Shown in pieces: positions 22,067 to 32,449 of a stretch of 64,000 bases of DNA. Both the position numbers and the translations under genes were made by a program. The first letter of the stretch is position 1. Each line of letters starts with the position of its first letter. The stretch lies in the NCBI GenBank assembly GCA_003255025.1, contig QANY01011336.1, positions 2,387,311 to 2,451,310 on the forward strand, in the 5' to 3' direction. Source of the stretch: Datisca glomerata. Its lineage: Eukaryota > Streptophyta > Magnoliopsida > Cucurbitales > Datiscaceae. Under the pieces are notes generated by a model. It was not told the origin of the DNA. It was given only the letters and a program-made list of their open reading frames with translations, and did not search any database.

Positions 22067-22530
22067 TTAAAGAGAAGATAGAACGAGAACCGTAGGATGA
22101 ACTAGATGGTTATGAAGAGGAGACCAATCAGACGAAAGTACATGACTTGCTAACATGAAAATCTAAGGAAATCAATGAAGACCATTGGATCAATCAGACG
22201 GTTGTGAAGGGGAGCATCAGAAAGAATATTCCATGGATATATCTATAAATCCCCCAAAACTTGCAACATAATAGGAAGATTTATTATTATTATTTAATTA
22301 TCACTTTCATTTATAAATAGAGACTATGTAACAACATAGGAGGGACTGAAACCGATACAACGATGTACAATCCAAAACATAATAGAACATCATAAGTTTT
22401 CCTGTGATTTTTCTTTCATTTAAGAGTTTTTCACGTAAATCATGATGCATTTTTTCTCTCATTCTCTCTCTAAATTATTATCTTTATGATTCGTTCGAAG
22501 AGGATTTTTCATACCGAAAAATCCTTTACA
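22067..22530 (+). repeat. Right LTR of non-autonomous element copy 1
   Basis: It pairs with 18100-18612, ends CCTTTACA at 22530 and contains TATAAATAG at 22312-22320. It lacks about 60 bases at the 5' end relative to the left LTR. Confidence 0.85.
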
Positions 22531-22969
22531 AATAATATATTATATTGTTATTTTAACATACTTAAAAAAATATTATTTTAACATGTGGTACCAAATTAAA
22601 ATATTATACTGAAACACACTAGTTGAGGATGAGTGGGAAGCGTCATTGTTACTTTTTTTTTCATCGAAAATGAGAATTTGTAGGATTGAATATCAGATCA
22701 TATGGATGCAAAACTAAGTGAGCTTAGCTCAAAATTGGTACTTGATACTTGATAGAATAGAAACGACAAGCCAATGGAGATTGCATTCCTTTCTTAGAAT
22801 AGTACGAAACCAACATACAGAAGCGAGGCTACAACTTTTGTGGAAAGGGGGAAATTTTTTTTCAACTTCATGTTCTTTATACTAATAATAAATTAAAAAT
22901 ACTTTATTAAATTTTAATAATTTTAAAATCTAATTGAGACAAATAACATACAATTTTGTTATTTTATAT
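22531..22969. other. AT-rich spacer, no gene seen
   Basis: Very AT-rich spacer between two LTR elements. No open frame, RNA gene or recognisable repeat. Confidence 0.55.
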
Positions 22970-23853
22970 TGTAAATGATTTTTTCTGCTCCTCAATGATC
23001 AAAGGGAAAAGTATTGATAAATGTTGATTTATATGAGTATTAATGAGAGAGAGAGATAGTCTAAGAACAAAAGAATGTAATGAGTGAATGATCAGAGTTG
23101 TATTGAATGTCTCTGTTTCATGTGATACATTGACCTTATATAGGCTCCCCGATTTACATGAGTCGGTTAGAATAATAATAAAATGTACTCATCATGCCTA
23201 GAGATTACACCCATTCAGGGGGATCATTATGCTCGGTATGAGTCCATTTTCCACACTTATTTATCATTTCCATTTATCCGATTCTGCCGCCAATCCGTCA
23301 CAACTTGATGATTTCTTGTGGTTCACGCCAATCAGTCATAGCCACTTGTTGGCCTGCCATCCTGTCTCTTCTGAGTCATTCAACTACCTAATCAATCACT
23401 GTAAACTGATTGTCATACCGGATCCCTCTCATCCCTTTCTATTCTTCTTCTGATCATTCTTTTCCCGTTCTTGCATAGTTCAGCGAGTGCCTAACCTGTT
23501 CAGGGTAGTTCTCCGAGACTCAGGTTCCTTTTCTCGTTCTCGAAGGTGTGGGTGCCCTGTCTATCTTTTCCCATTCTTGAAGGTGCAGGTTCTTCGTCAG
23601 CCTTTTCCCGTTCTCAAAGGTGTGGGTCCCCCTGTCAGTCTTTTCCTGTTCTCGAAGGTGTGGGTCCCCCGTTAGCCTTTTTCCGTTATGGTGCTCTTTC
23701 CCATTTTTGGTATGTGTCCAACCATTCTTCATTTGTTTACGGGTGTCTCGTGACACCAGTCCTTTATCTTATTTATGCTTTTTTGCCGCTTTTCGCGAGC
23801 TCTTTGGTTGGCCCTGCTTGTCCACGTGCCAATGAGTGTTTTTTACCTGTTCA
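22970..23853 (-). repeat. 3' LTR of Gypsy element
   Basis: It runs from TGTAAATGATTTTTTC at 22970 to ACCTGTTCA at 23853 and pairs with 34090-35063. It holds four copies of a roughly 38-40-base repeat (cgttctcgaaggtgtgggt, 23524-23690); the other LTR has about six (34657-34900). A minus-strand TATA box is at 23134-23142. Plus-strand open stretches here come from the repeat and are not genes. Confidence 0.9.
23134..23142 (-). promoter_or_regulatory. TATA box in Gypsy LTR
   Basis: On the minus strand the sequence reads GAGCCTATATAAGGTC, a good plant TATA element in the expected direction of element transcription. In the other LTR the same place reads AAGCTTATAAGG. Confidence 0.55.
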
Positions 23854-24487
23854 TTTGCCCCCATTGCACTTTGGCAAAGTTCGTTGGAGTGCAATGAATG
23901 CTTCCACGTGTCTAATTTTGGTAGGTTTGATTCTCTTCACCTTCTTTTCACTTCATATTCCCTGCAAAACATTAAGTGTGTGCAGACAAGTAATCATATT
24001 AAATAATAAAAATACCGTCATTGTCTTGTGTCCCACAAATTCTGACGCGTCCCTTGGGAATTATCTTTTCATTGCGTCGTTTTGTCTTCGTGTGCTCAGC
24101 TTTTGTCATATCTCGTGTCTGTAGGACTTACTTTTGATCTCCACGCGTGTCGCTTCGTCTGCCCATTCTCGTGTGATGTGTATTTTCAGGGCACACGTCC
24201 CCTTTTTCATAGTTGTCACCTCGTGATTTGTCCATTTTGCGCCAGTCCGTCTTTCCATGCTCCACTATTCTCATGTTCTATCGAGGTAAATTACATCTTT
24301 CTTTCCTCTTGAATCCATTAACCATTTTAGGATTGACCTTCGTGTCCGTAGCCCATATTACACAATCGTCCTCATTTTTCCTTTCACGCACATTTCTACC
24401 TTCTGTAAGTCACTCTTATTCATTTCCTCATCTTCTTCGTTTCTTTTCATCTTGCTTCTCTACTTCCATTTTCTTTCGTAGGCATTA
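23854..24487. other. Spacer between 3' LTR and the antisense gene
   Basis: It begins with the minus-strand polypurine tract and then pyrimidine-rich sequence that would lie upstream of the plus-strand antisense gene, as a promoter or leader. Open plus-strand stretches at 24082-24488 are T/C-rich and lack any recognisable domain. Confidence 0.45.
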
Positions 24488-26576
24488 ATGGAGGAGCAAC
24501 TATTTAAGGTTACAGTTTCCTTAGTTAGAAATAGGGATGATTTTAATCGCTTTTTAGCCCTTCACCGAGACGCCTTCCCGTTAGATGTAGTTTGTCTCTT
24601 CGGGGAAGGAGTCCCCAAGTCTTTCCCGTGTAATCCCCTTACCAGATCTCTTTATCCTCGATGTATACAACCTTATGGTTAAAACTTCCTTTCTCTCCTC
24701 TTTTTCAAGAATTTTTTAGTACATTCAACCTTGCCCCTTCCTAATACACCCCTAGCACTTATAAGGGTCTTTTAGGGATCGAAGCCCACAATAAGAGGCA
24801 CAATTTGAATATAGGTGTGGATGAGATCCGCTTCGTGTACATAGTGAAAAGGCACAGACTGTCTTATTAGTTAGCTCCTCGTGCGAGTGAGAAGCGAGGA
24901 GGGCTAGTCATTGACCTCCCTAGTGGGGATAAAGGCTGGGAGGAGGGTACTCTCCTCATAGGCAGGAACTGGGGTGGCGACCGCTGGGTCTTTCTCCAAA
25001 TCTGGAGAGAGTTCAGTAAGTGGTCGAAACTTCTCTTATTTCTTTCCTTTTCCATTTTGCTTTACTTTGCAACTAGTTTCTTTTATTTTAAATACTAACC
25101 TGTTCTTTTCTTTGTGTAGACAAAAACCTGAACAAGAGGTCATTTATTCTGAAAGACATAGTCGCTCGAATCCGTGCCACCTACAGTTGTCCGGAATAGG
25201 ACTTGAGAGATCTTATCGACCCAAGGAGAGAGATCGAAGTCGCGGTCACACTCGTTCAGGTTACTGAACCCACTGCCCTCTCATCCTCTGCAATAAAAGT
25301 TCCTCGAGCCATCCCTGTTGCAATTCCTGCTCCTATTTTTCATCGAGTAGTCTAGACGAGTTCTTATGAGTCTTCATAATCAGAGCGGCAAGAAGAGGAG
25401 TTTGCTCGAGAAGAAAGAGAACGCGAGGCTCAACGAGAAGCTGCACAGAAGGAGGCAGAAGAACATGACGTGGATTTCCATTTTACGCACAACAAGCTCG
25501 AAATGGTGAAGCGCATCGGGAGAAACTTGTGAGGGATGCCTAGCGAGAACAAGCGCTAGAAAAATGGGGGATGCCAGCTCATCAGGCGGCGTCTCAGATG
25601 ACGTCAGCCCCCCGTTCCTTCTTCTAACATTATCTCTCGTTTGTTGCGGTTGATTTCCCTGCCCTAGTTACTGAGGCTTCTCCTGCTCGGGGGAGGACCA
25701 TCACACCGCCTCCCCCGCTTGCCTGGTAGTCAACTCCTTCTAACTTTGATTCCCACGTCTATCTAAGGAGACGGGCATTTGGAGGTGGCGATGATACCCC
25801 GCAGCTCCACCATTTTCCGCCACTGTTAGTTTCCTGAAGTACCCCCGTTCTTCACACGTAGTTGCGAAGGAGATCATGTCTAATGTGGACAATCTCGTAA
25901 TCTGTCAGATGTCCATCTACGATAAGGTTGTCAGCCTGAGTCATACTCAGATATAGATACTTTTATTTCTTTTTCTCTTTTTACATCCTTAGTTTTTATA
26001 CATAACTTCCTCGCTAACTTTACTAACAATTTTTTAACAGGCCATGTCCTATCACAATGGACTTCAGAAGGACATTCACTCTGCTAAGGAAGAGGTGGTT
26101 GGTTGGAAGAAGAAGGTGATGGAGACCACCGAGGCTTATGGCGTCGTTGTCTCAGAACGGGATGACCTCAAGAAAGTGGAAGCTGATCTTCAATGGGTTT
26201 TTTCCCGTTTAACTTATAAGCTTGATCTTGTCGAGTTTAAACAATCAAATCTTGAGGAGTCTTTGCGGGAGGTAGAGAAATTATCAAGGTAAGCGGGGAG
26301 AACCTGACCGTTGTTGATGCAATGTTGGCTGAGGCCGATGAGGCTTTTGGTAAGTCATGCGAATGTGAGGCTGGACTCTAGGCCGAATACTAGGCCATGG
26401 TTGATGAGTACGAGCAGATGGCCTATACAACGGGCTATCGTGATGCTAAGGCTAATAAACCTCCCTGCATGTTGCTTGTCCCACTTCATGACGAGCCCGC
26501 TGATCCTGAGGTCGAGCTTCCCGCTTCCACCACTGAAGCGGCTGCTGATGTCACTCCCGAGGACGTGGAGATCTAG
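24488..26576 (+). pseudogene. Spliced antisense gene relic inside Gypsy 3' region
   Basis: This runs opposite to the retrotransposon. The ATG at 24488 opens MEEQLFKVTVSLVRNRDDFN. Frame changes follow, then VDEIRFVYIVKRHR, GRNWGGDRWVFLQIWREF. A canonical intron follows: GTAAGTGG donor at 25016, CTAAC branch near 25095, acceptor at 25119. The next exon continues NKNLNKRSFILKDIVARIRA and later EEEFAREEREREAQREAAQK. A second intron (25951-26040) keeps a TACTAAC branch and AG acceptor, but its donor reads AT instead of GT. The last exon (26041-26576) gives a coiled coil (HNGLQKDIHSAKEEVVGWKK) and an acidic tail ending VTPEDVEI and stop. Several stops interrupt it. Tat-lineage elements, Grande for example, are known to carry antisense ORFs here, often with a putative gypsy-type transposon domain; the first exon resembles that type, but weakly. 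Confidence 0.72.
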
Positions 26577-26949
26577 TATTTTTTTTCCTTTAACTTAGAC
26601 ATTTGAAAGAATTTTGTAATTTTCACCTTTTTAATGAAATGATTTCTTTCTTCAATATGCTTTGTCATTTCCCTTAACACTTGGTATAAATTCATCAATT
26701 AACTTTCTCGTCTTTTTGAAGGCTTAGTAAATTCCTTGAGCAATTTATGACTTAGCACACTATTTTCATTTTAACAATTTCCATGGTTAATTTTTCAGAC
26801 AGTTTAAGTAAAGAAAGTCATCAACTAGTTTGGAACTTATTCCCGTTTATAATGTAATGAGTCCTTTCTCCCCCTTCCGTTTGTCACAGTTCCTTATTTT
26901 TGTTGTGAATGAAACAGGCATGTTGGATTCATCTACTTCCATGGATTTT
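26577..26949. other. Downstream flank of the antisense gene
   Basis: T-rich non-coding sequence. tttttaatgaaatgatttc near 26628-26646 could be the end of the antisense transcript. Confidence 0.4.
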
Positions 26950-28625
26950 CCCCCTTGAGAGTAGGGCTTATGATATTCCCCTCTCAAGGACTTTTCATAC
27001 CCCTAATTTCTTCTGGGAGCAGGACTTATGAACTGCCCCTCCCAAAGACTTTTTTTACCCTTAGTTTTTTTTTTCAGAGAGTAGGATTTATGAACTGCCC
27101 CTCCTAAGGACTTTCTATGCCCTTTGTTTCTTTTAGGAGTAGGACTTATGAACTTCCCCTCCCAAGGATTTTCTATGCCCTTAGGGGCCATTTGGTACGG
27201 GTTAAGTAAGAATGTTGGAAAAGTTGAGTTGCTGGAAAAGTTTAAGTGGTAAAGTTAGATGACAATATATTAAGAATACCATGTTTGGTAACCCATGGTT
27301 AAGTGAAAAAGTTGCTGAAAAAGTATGATTTTCTTGTTTAGTATGTAGGAAACTTGAGAAAGTTTGATAAAGTTGTTGGAGAGTGTAATAAAAATATTGA
27401 TTATTTATAAATTTTTTTACCAAGTTTTAGTTTCTTGTCAATGATTATTTATAGATTCTAATACACACAATAAAATTATTTTACGCACTAATTAATTAAC
27501 TATTTTATTGACCCATCAATAAAATTAAATCAACTATTTTTCTCTAACTACGCCAAAAACTAAAATAATTGTTTTACTTACACCATACGAATAAATTCAA
27601 TGAAAAATTGTTCAAATTTTTGTTTTTTGGTTAAATACAACCTAAAATTGAATATAAATAATTGAGGGAGCCCCCATCCTAGTCTCGTCCCACGAGTCCG
27701 GTCCTCCATAAAAAAATGAGACGTGATAAATAATCTTGTTATATTCTCCTTTATAAATTTAATAATTTTTAAATATTGATAGTTTATGAATAATATTTAT
27801 TTTAGGGAAGAAAATAATTTTTAATTTCAAAAAAAATATTTGATATTATTAATATGTATTCTAATCATTTAGATTTTATGTTATGTATATATGAAAAGTT
27901 TATCTATCTTTAATTCAAAATTAATATTTTATTTTATTTATTTCAATTAATGAGCATATCTTAATCTCATGATATGACCTTGAGACAAGTTGGTTGACGA
28001 GTCGGAAGGAATGAAAAAAATCTCAAAATTCGATATTAGGACCGTTTCAGTTCCACCAGAATCGAGATATTTTATGACACTTTTGTGAGGCTTTGGTTTT
28101 GAAGAAAATAAAATATCAAAATCAAGTAGAAATAATTGAAAAAAATAATGAAAATTTTTATGGGGAATTGAGAAAGTAAAAGTTATTTTGAAAAATATGT
28201 AGATGTGTTGTAAGATGGAAAAATTATTTGGTAATGTGCATTTTTTTGGGAAAGTAATATGGGATTGTTATTTTACCAGGCTAAATAACTTTACCATGGC
28301 AAATGAGAATACATGTAACAAACATGGAAAAATGCTGAAAAATAGGTTTACTACGTACTTTACCATGTGGAATCCCAAAAACAAACGCCCCTTAGTTTCA
28401 TTTGAGAGTAAGACTTATGAATTGCTCATCTCAATGACTTTGTATGCTCTTAGTTCTTTCTGGGAGTAGAACTTATGAACTACCCCTCCTAAGCACTTTT
28501 TATGTCCTTAGTTCATTTTGGGAGTATGAATTATGAACTGCCCCTCCCAAGGACTTTTTATGCTCTTAGTTCCTTTTGGGAGTATGACTTTTGAACGGCC
28601 TCTCCCAAGTACTTTTTATGCCCTT
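26950..28625. repeat. Tandem array of about 55-60-base units, split by an insertion
   Basis: Units read close to gggagtaggacttatgaa, ctgcccctcccaaggac, tttttatgcccttagtt. About four copies lie at 26950-27183 and four more at 28392-28625. The 1208-base Harbinger-like insert interrupts one unit. Variable tandem repeats in the 3' untranslated part are common in Tat-type elements. Confidence 0.85.
27184..28391. mobile_element. Non-autonomous PIF/Harbinger-like element with TTA target duplication
   Basis: The left end GGGGCCATTTGGTACGGG and the right end, inverted, GGGGCGTTTGTTTTTGGG form short terminal inverted repeats. TTA flanks both sides (27181-27183 and 28392-28394), the 3-base target typical of PIF/Harbinger. 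Removing the insert and one TTA restores an uninterrupted unit of the surrounding tandem array. The 1.2 kb interior is AT-rich with no transposase. The related sub-terminal phrases aagttttgtggtaaagtt-like and accatgtttggtaac occur near both ends. Confidence 0.8.
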
Positions 28626-28774
28626 AATTTTGTTTAGTAATGATTCAGGTGAGAGAAGATTGGCGCCAATGTTTTACGTGGAAAACCCTTGCGGGAAATA
28701 ACCACGAGAAAGATGTTTCACTATAATGGAGTGGATTCTTTACATTCTTTACACACAACATTTTTTCAGATGAG

Positions 28775-29810
28775 TTACGTTCCATGGTTGCTACAATTTC
28801 GTCCCTCTCCCGTTTCCAAGTGGTAATAGCTGTCTCCTCCTATTTTCCTGACGATGTACGGTCCCTCCCATGTTGGCGCAAGCTTCCCTTCCGTTTGGAA
28901 GATTTTTCTGAGAACCAAATCTCCTGTTTGGAATTCCTGTTTCCTTACTTTATTTTGAAAATAAGATCTCATTTTCTGATTATAATGGGCCATTCTGATA
29001 AGGGCCGCTTCTCGTCTTCCCTCTAGTTCATTGAGAATGTTCCTTAGGAGTTCTTCATTGTGTTGTTCATTTAGCTCAGATCTGATGGTGGGGCTTCCAA
29101 TTTCTATAGGAAATGACTGCCTCTGCTCCGTATACTAGCGTGGACGGGGTAACTCTTCCACCCATTTTCCTTTTGCGGATTCCAGCCGTTTTTTCAGATG
29201 ATCAAGTATGACCTGGTTTTTCATTTCTGCTTGCTGTTCCTCTGTGGATAGTAAGGTGTGGGGAAGCGGTTTGTGATCTTTAAAAAAATGCCCTTACTAA
29301 GTTCTCGATGAACTAAAGTCCGTTGTCAGATACCAAGATCTGAGGAATCCCGTACATGCACACCACGTTTTTCTATTGGAACCCCTTTAGTTCTTCCTTC
29401 CGAATTCTGGAAAAGGTTTCAGCCTCGATCCACTTAATAAAATAATCCGTTGCTACCAATAAAAAATGCTTCTAGGCAGGAGCCATGGGAAGTGGCCCAA
29501 TAATGTCAAGGGCCCAATACATGAACGACTAAGGACAAGCCACGGTTTTGAGTTCTCAGGGGGCCATTTTGTTACGGGTGTGAAACATTGACACTTGTCA
29601 CATCTTTTCGGGGCCAATAGTACCCTTCATTTATGACTTTATGGGCTAGTGATATGCCCCCAGTGTGTTTTCCACATGTGTGGTCATGAATTTCTGCTAA
29701 TACGTACTGAGTCTCTTCCTTCTGTAGACACTTCATGTGTGGTCCTGCAAACATTTTCTTATATAAAACCCCGTTGATCATCTTGTACCTAGCACCCCAT
29801 TGTTGCACCT
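28775..29810 (-). pseudogene. Gypsy integrase relic
   Basis: On the minus strand 29572-29808 has the zinc-binding part (VLAEIHDHTCGKHTGG, KVINEGYYWPRKD). Around 29300-29520 broken frames read ALDIIGPLPMAPA, ATDYFIKWIEAE and GIPQILVSDNG, the catalytic core with the first two Asp residues. The stretch with the catalytic Glu appears deleted. 28775-28993 is the C-terminal part (GDLVLRKIFQTEGKLAPTWE, GPYIVRKIGGDSYYHLE). Several frameshifts and stops make it inactive. Confidence 0.87.
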
Positions 29811-29949
29811 TTTTGGCGAGGTGTTTGTCTTTTGGAAGCGTTCCTTTTTCATGGAAGCGAATTATTTCATCTTGTCAGCTGGGTTCCCTTCCTGTTTCAA
29901 CATCAGCCACGTTACTCCACGAGAGTGAGATGCTTGATTCTTAAAAAAA

Positions 29950-30400
29950 TTCTACGGGGAGATTTCTTTTGTAAGGGAAGAGTAATGGAGATCCTAGATT
30001 CACCAGGGCATCTGCGTGCTCATTCTCAGTTCTTTGAATTTACTGAATCTCATAAATTTTCAGTGTGTTAAGGGGATCTTTTGAACGTTGCAAATAATTC
30101 ACCATCCATTCATCTTTTGTTATGTATTCCCCTTTAACCTGCTTCACATTTAACATGGAATCACAGAATATTTTTACATATGTTACCTCATATTCCTATA
30201 CTAGGGATACTCTCGCGATCAGTGTTTCATACTCTGCTTCATTATTTGATGCATTGAATTCGAAGGAGATGGAGTGTTCTAATATTTCTCGGAAGGGAGT
30301 TTGCACTACTACCCCTACTCCTGCTCCTCTATTGTTCAAAGCACTGTCAACAAAGAGTTTCCAAGTTCCATCTTCTCCCGTTTGGTGGGTTTCTCGTTCA
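29950..30400 (-). pseudogene. Second (archaeal-type) RNase H relic of Tat element
   Basis: Minus-strand sequence reads WKLFVDSALNNRGAGVGVVV, then FEFNASNNEAEYETLIA. After a stop it continues with FCDSMLNVKQVKGEYITKDE and TENEHADALVNL. These are the D, E, D and H-A-D blocks of the additional RNase H of Tat-lineage Gypsy elements. It follows the usual RNase H and precedes integrase, the expected position. Confidence 0.82.
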
Positions 30401-31150
30401 ACTTCCCCTACTATGAAGTCTACTACAAAATCTGTTAATGTGTGCCCTTTTAATGAAATTCGGGGCTCGTAATTGATGTCATACTGGCCCAGCTCAATTG
30501 ACCATTTCGATTTTCTCCCGCTTATCTTTGTCGAGTGTAGAAGGCTTTTAATGGGAGAATCAGTTAACACCTTGATGTTGTAGGCCTTGAAATAAGGCCT
30601 TAGCTTTCGTGCTGCAGTTTTAATGGCCAGTACTAGCTTCTCCATTCGTTTATCTCTTATTTCTGCCACCACGAGACTTTTGTTCACGAAGTATACAAGT
30701 TCCTACTTTTCTTCTTCTTCTTTGTTAAGTACAGCGTTGACTGCCCCCATTGAGACAAACACGTATAGTAGAAGCTGCTTGCAAGGAGTAGGTTTGGAGA
30801 GTAAGGGAGGAGTTGTTAGGTATTCTTTAATCTTGGGGAAGGTTTCTTCACATTCTTCATTCCAGCCGCTCACGAAATTTTTTAGCAACCTCTCAACGAA
30901 AGGATTGCATCTGTCCATTGACCTAGAGACAAATCTGTTCAGGGTGGCTAGTCTTCCCGTTAACCCTTGGATTTCTTTGAGGTTATGTAAGAACTTCATT
31001 TCTATGATCGCCTTCACTTGTCCGGGTTTACTATGATTCCCCGTTGTGTAACTAGGTGCCCAAGGAACTTTCTTGCTGCTACTCCAAAAGTGCACTTCTC
31101 TGGGTTCAGCTTCATGAAATTTCTCCTTAGAATAGAAAAGGCTTCTTCAA
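30400..31150 (-). pseudogene. Gypsy RNase H domain relic
   Basis: Minus-strand frames 30703-31095 and 30400-30687 hold the reverse transcriptase connection (FLHNLKEIQGLTGRLATLNR, FVSRSMDRCNPFVERLL) and the RNase H body (LLLYVFVSMGAVNAVLNKEE, MEKLVLAIKTAARKLRPYF, VLTDSPIKSLLH, GRKSKWSIELGQYDINYEPR). A frame change separates the halves near 30690-30703. Confidence 0.82.
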
Positions 31151-31169
31151 GGTCCTGAATGTGGTTTTC

Positions 31170-31825
31170 TCACTTCTTAATCTTGACAAGCATGTCATCA
31201 ACATAGACTTCCATGTTCTTTCCTATTTTCTTGCGAAAGACTTTGTTTACCGGCCTTTGATAAGTCGCACATGCATTCTTTAGACCGAAGTGAATGACTT
31301 TGTAACAGTAGGCATCGTACTCAGTAATGAAATAGGGTTTTTCCTGATCGGATTGGAACATTTTCACCTGATTGTAGCCTGAGTAAGCATCCATGAAGCT
31401 AGATAATTCGTGTCTTGAAGTGGCGTCTACCATTTGATCTACCATTGGTAACGAGAACTGATCTTTGGGGCATGCTTTGTTTAGATCAATAAAGTCCATG
31501 CAGATCCTCCATTTCTCATTCTTCTTTCGCACCATTACCACATTAGCTAGCCATTCAGGGTAGTTCACTTTCCTGATGAAATTTGCTGCCAAGACCTTCT
31601 CAACCTCATCTTTGATTGCTTGATTCCGTTCGGGGGTGAAACTTCTCTTCCTCTGTTTCACAGGTTTAACAGCAGGATCCATGTTTAATCTGTGACAGAT
31701 GATCTCTTTTGGAATGTCGGGCGTCTCTTGTGCCGTTGCTGCAAATACGTCTAAGTTTTCCTTTAGAAATTCTATTAACTTCATGTTCTCACTTTCATCG
31801 AGACGGGCGCATATGTTCATCATAT
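31170..31825 (-). pseudogene. Gypsy reverse transcriptase domain, best preserved part
   Basis: A 217-codon minus-strand frame covers the reverse transcriptase fingers and palm: WLANVVMVRKKNEKWRICMD, FIDLNKACPKDQFSLPMVDQ, SFMDAYSGYNQVKM, FGLKNACATYQRPVNKVF and the catalytic EVYVDDMLVKIKK. The metal-binding Asp residues are present. The piece fits the Gypsy/Tat subfamily. It is open only over this domain; the surrounding polyprotein is interrupted. Confidence 0.92.
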
Positions 31826-32028
31826 TTTGGGTCCCTTCTTCCAGACATACGGTCTTCGTTACCTCTCATGCCTCGTACCTTGAACCGTCTTGCCCGTTCT
31901 CTTTTGATTACTATAAGTCCGTATATTTTTCCTTCAGAATTGTCTGTAGCCTTTTTCTTAACGAATTCCAATATAGTCACTGAACAGATGCGAGCCATGG
32001 TCTGATTGCCTCTTATCATCTTTACTCC

Positions 32029-32364
32029 CTATGGTGACGGGTACTTCAACACTTGGTAGAAGTTTGAGGGCACAACCTTCATTTTGTGGAGCCAGGTCCT
32101 TCCCAAGATCGCATTGTACGGGGACGTCCTGCCCAATATTATGAATTCAATCATATGGTTGAAAGGCTTCGAGTTCACCGGGAGAGTTAGAGTTCCTTTC
32201 GAGTAGCTGATGGTTTCATTGAAACCAATTAACGATTGCGAAGTCCCTTGCAACTTTTGGTCTCTCATGGACATTTTTTCCATGGTCTCTTGGTACCCCA
32301 TCATCCACCAAGACCCCTCTTTATAAGAAGTTGCCAACTTGTATTGAAATGACGAGGGCGTCAT
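32029..32364 (-). pseudogene. Gypsy protease relic
   Basis: The minus-strand frame has SLIGFNETISYSKGTLTLPV and the later block SPYNAILGRTWLHKMKVVPS, both typical of Tat/Athila-type aspartic protease regions. The D-T/S-G active-site triad should lie upstream and is not readable in this frame. Confidence 0.75.
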
Positions 32365-32449
32365 TGTGGTGCCTGTTGTGTTCCAGATCTGAATCTTTGA
32401 ACACTAACGGTGAATCCCTGTTGCCGCTTAAGTGCTTTTGCTGATGTCT

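Larger units (their letters stand above)
18100..22530 (+). mobile_element. Non-autonomous LTR retrotransposon, copy 1
   Basis: Matching LTRs at about 18100-18612 and 22067-22530 enclose 3.45 kb with no gag or pol. A primer-binding-like motif follows the left LTR and a G-rich polypurine tract precedes the right LTR, so the transcript would run on the plus strand. The interior is built from two families of tandem repeats (19350-20290 and 20360-21220). The same modules, in the same order, fill the element at 35569-41974, so the two are one family. With no proteins of its own it must depend on another element. Confidence 0.85.

Noticed and set aside
23487..24124. Plus-strand frames up to 192 codons in the Gypsy 3' LTR and just beyond
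   Set aside because: They follow the U3 minisatellite and the matching LTR has similar frames in another register; no domain is recognisable.
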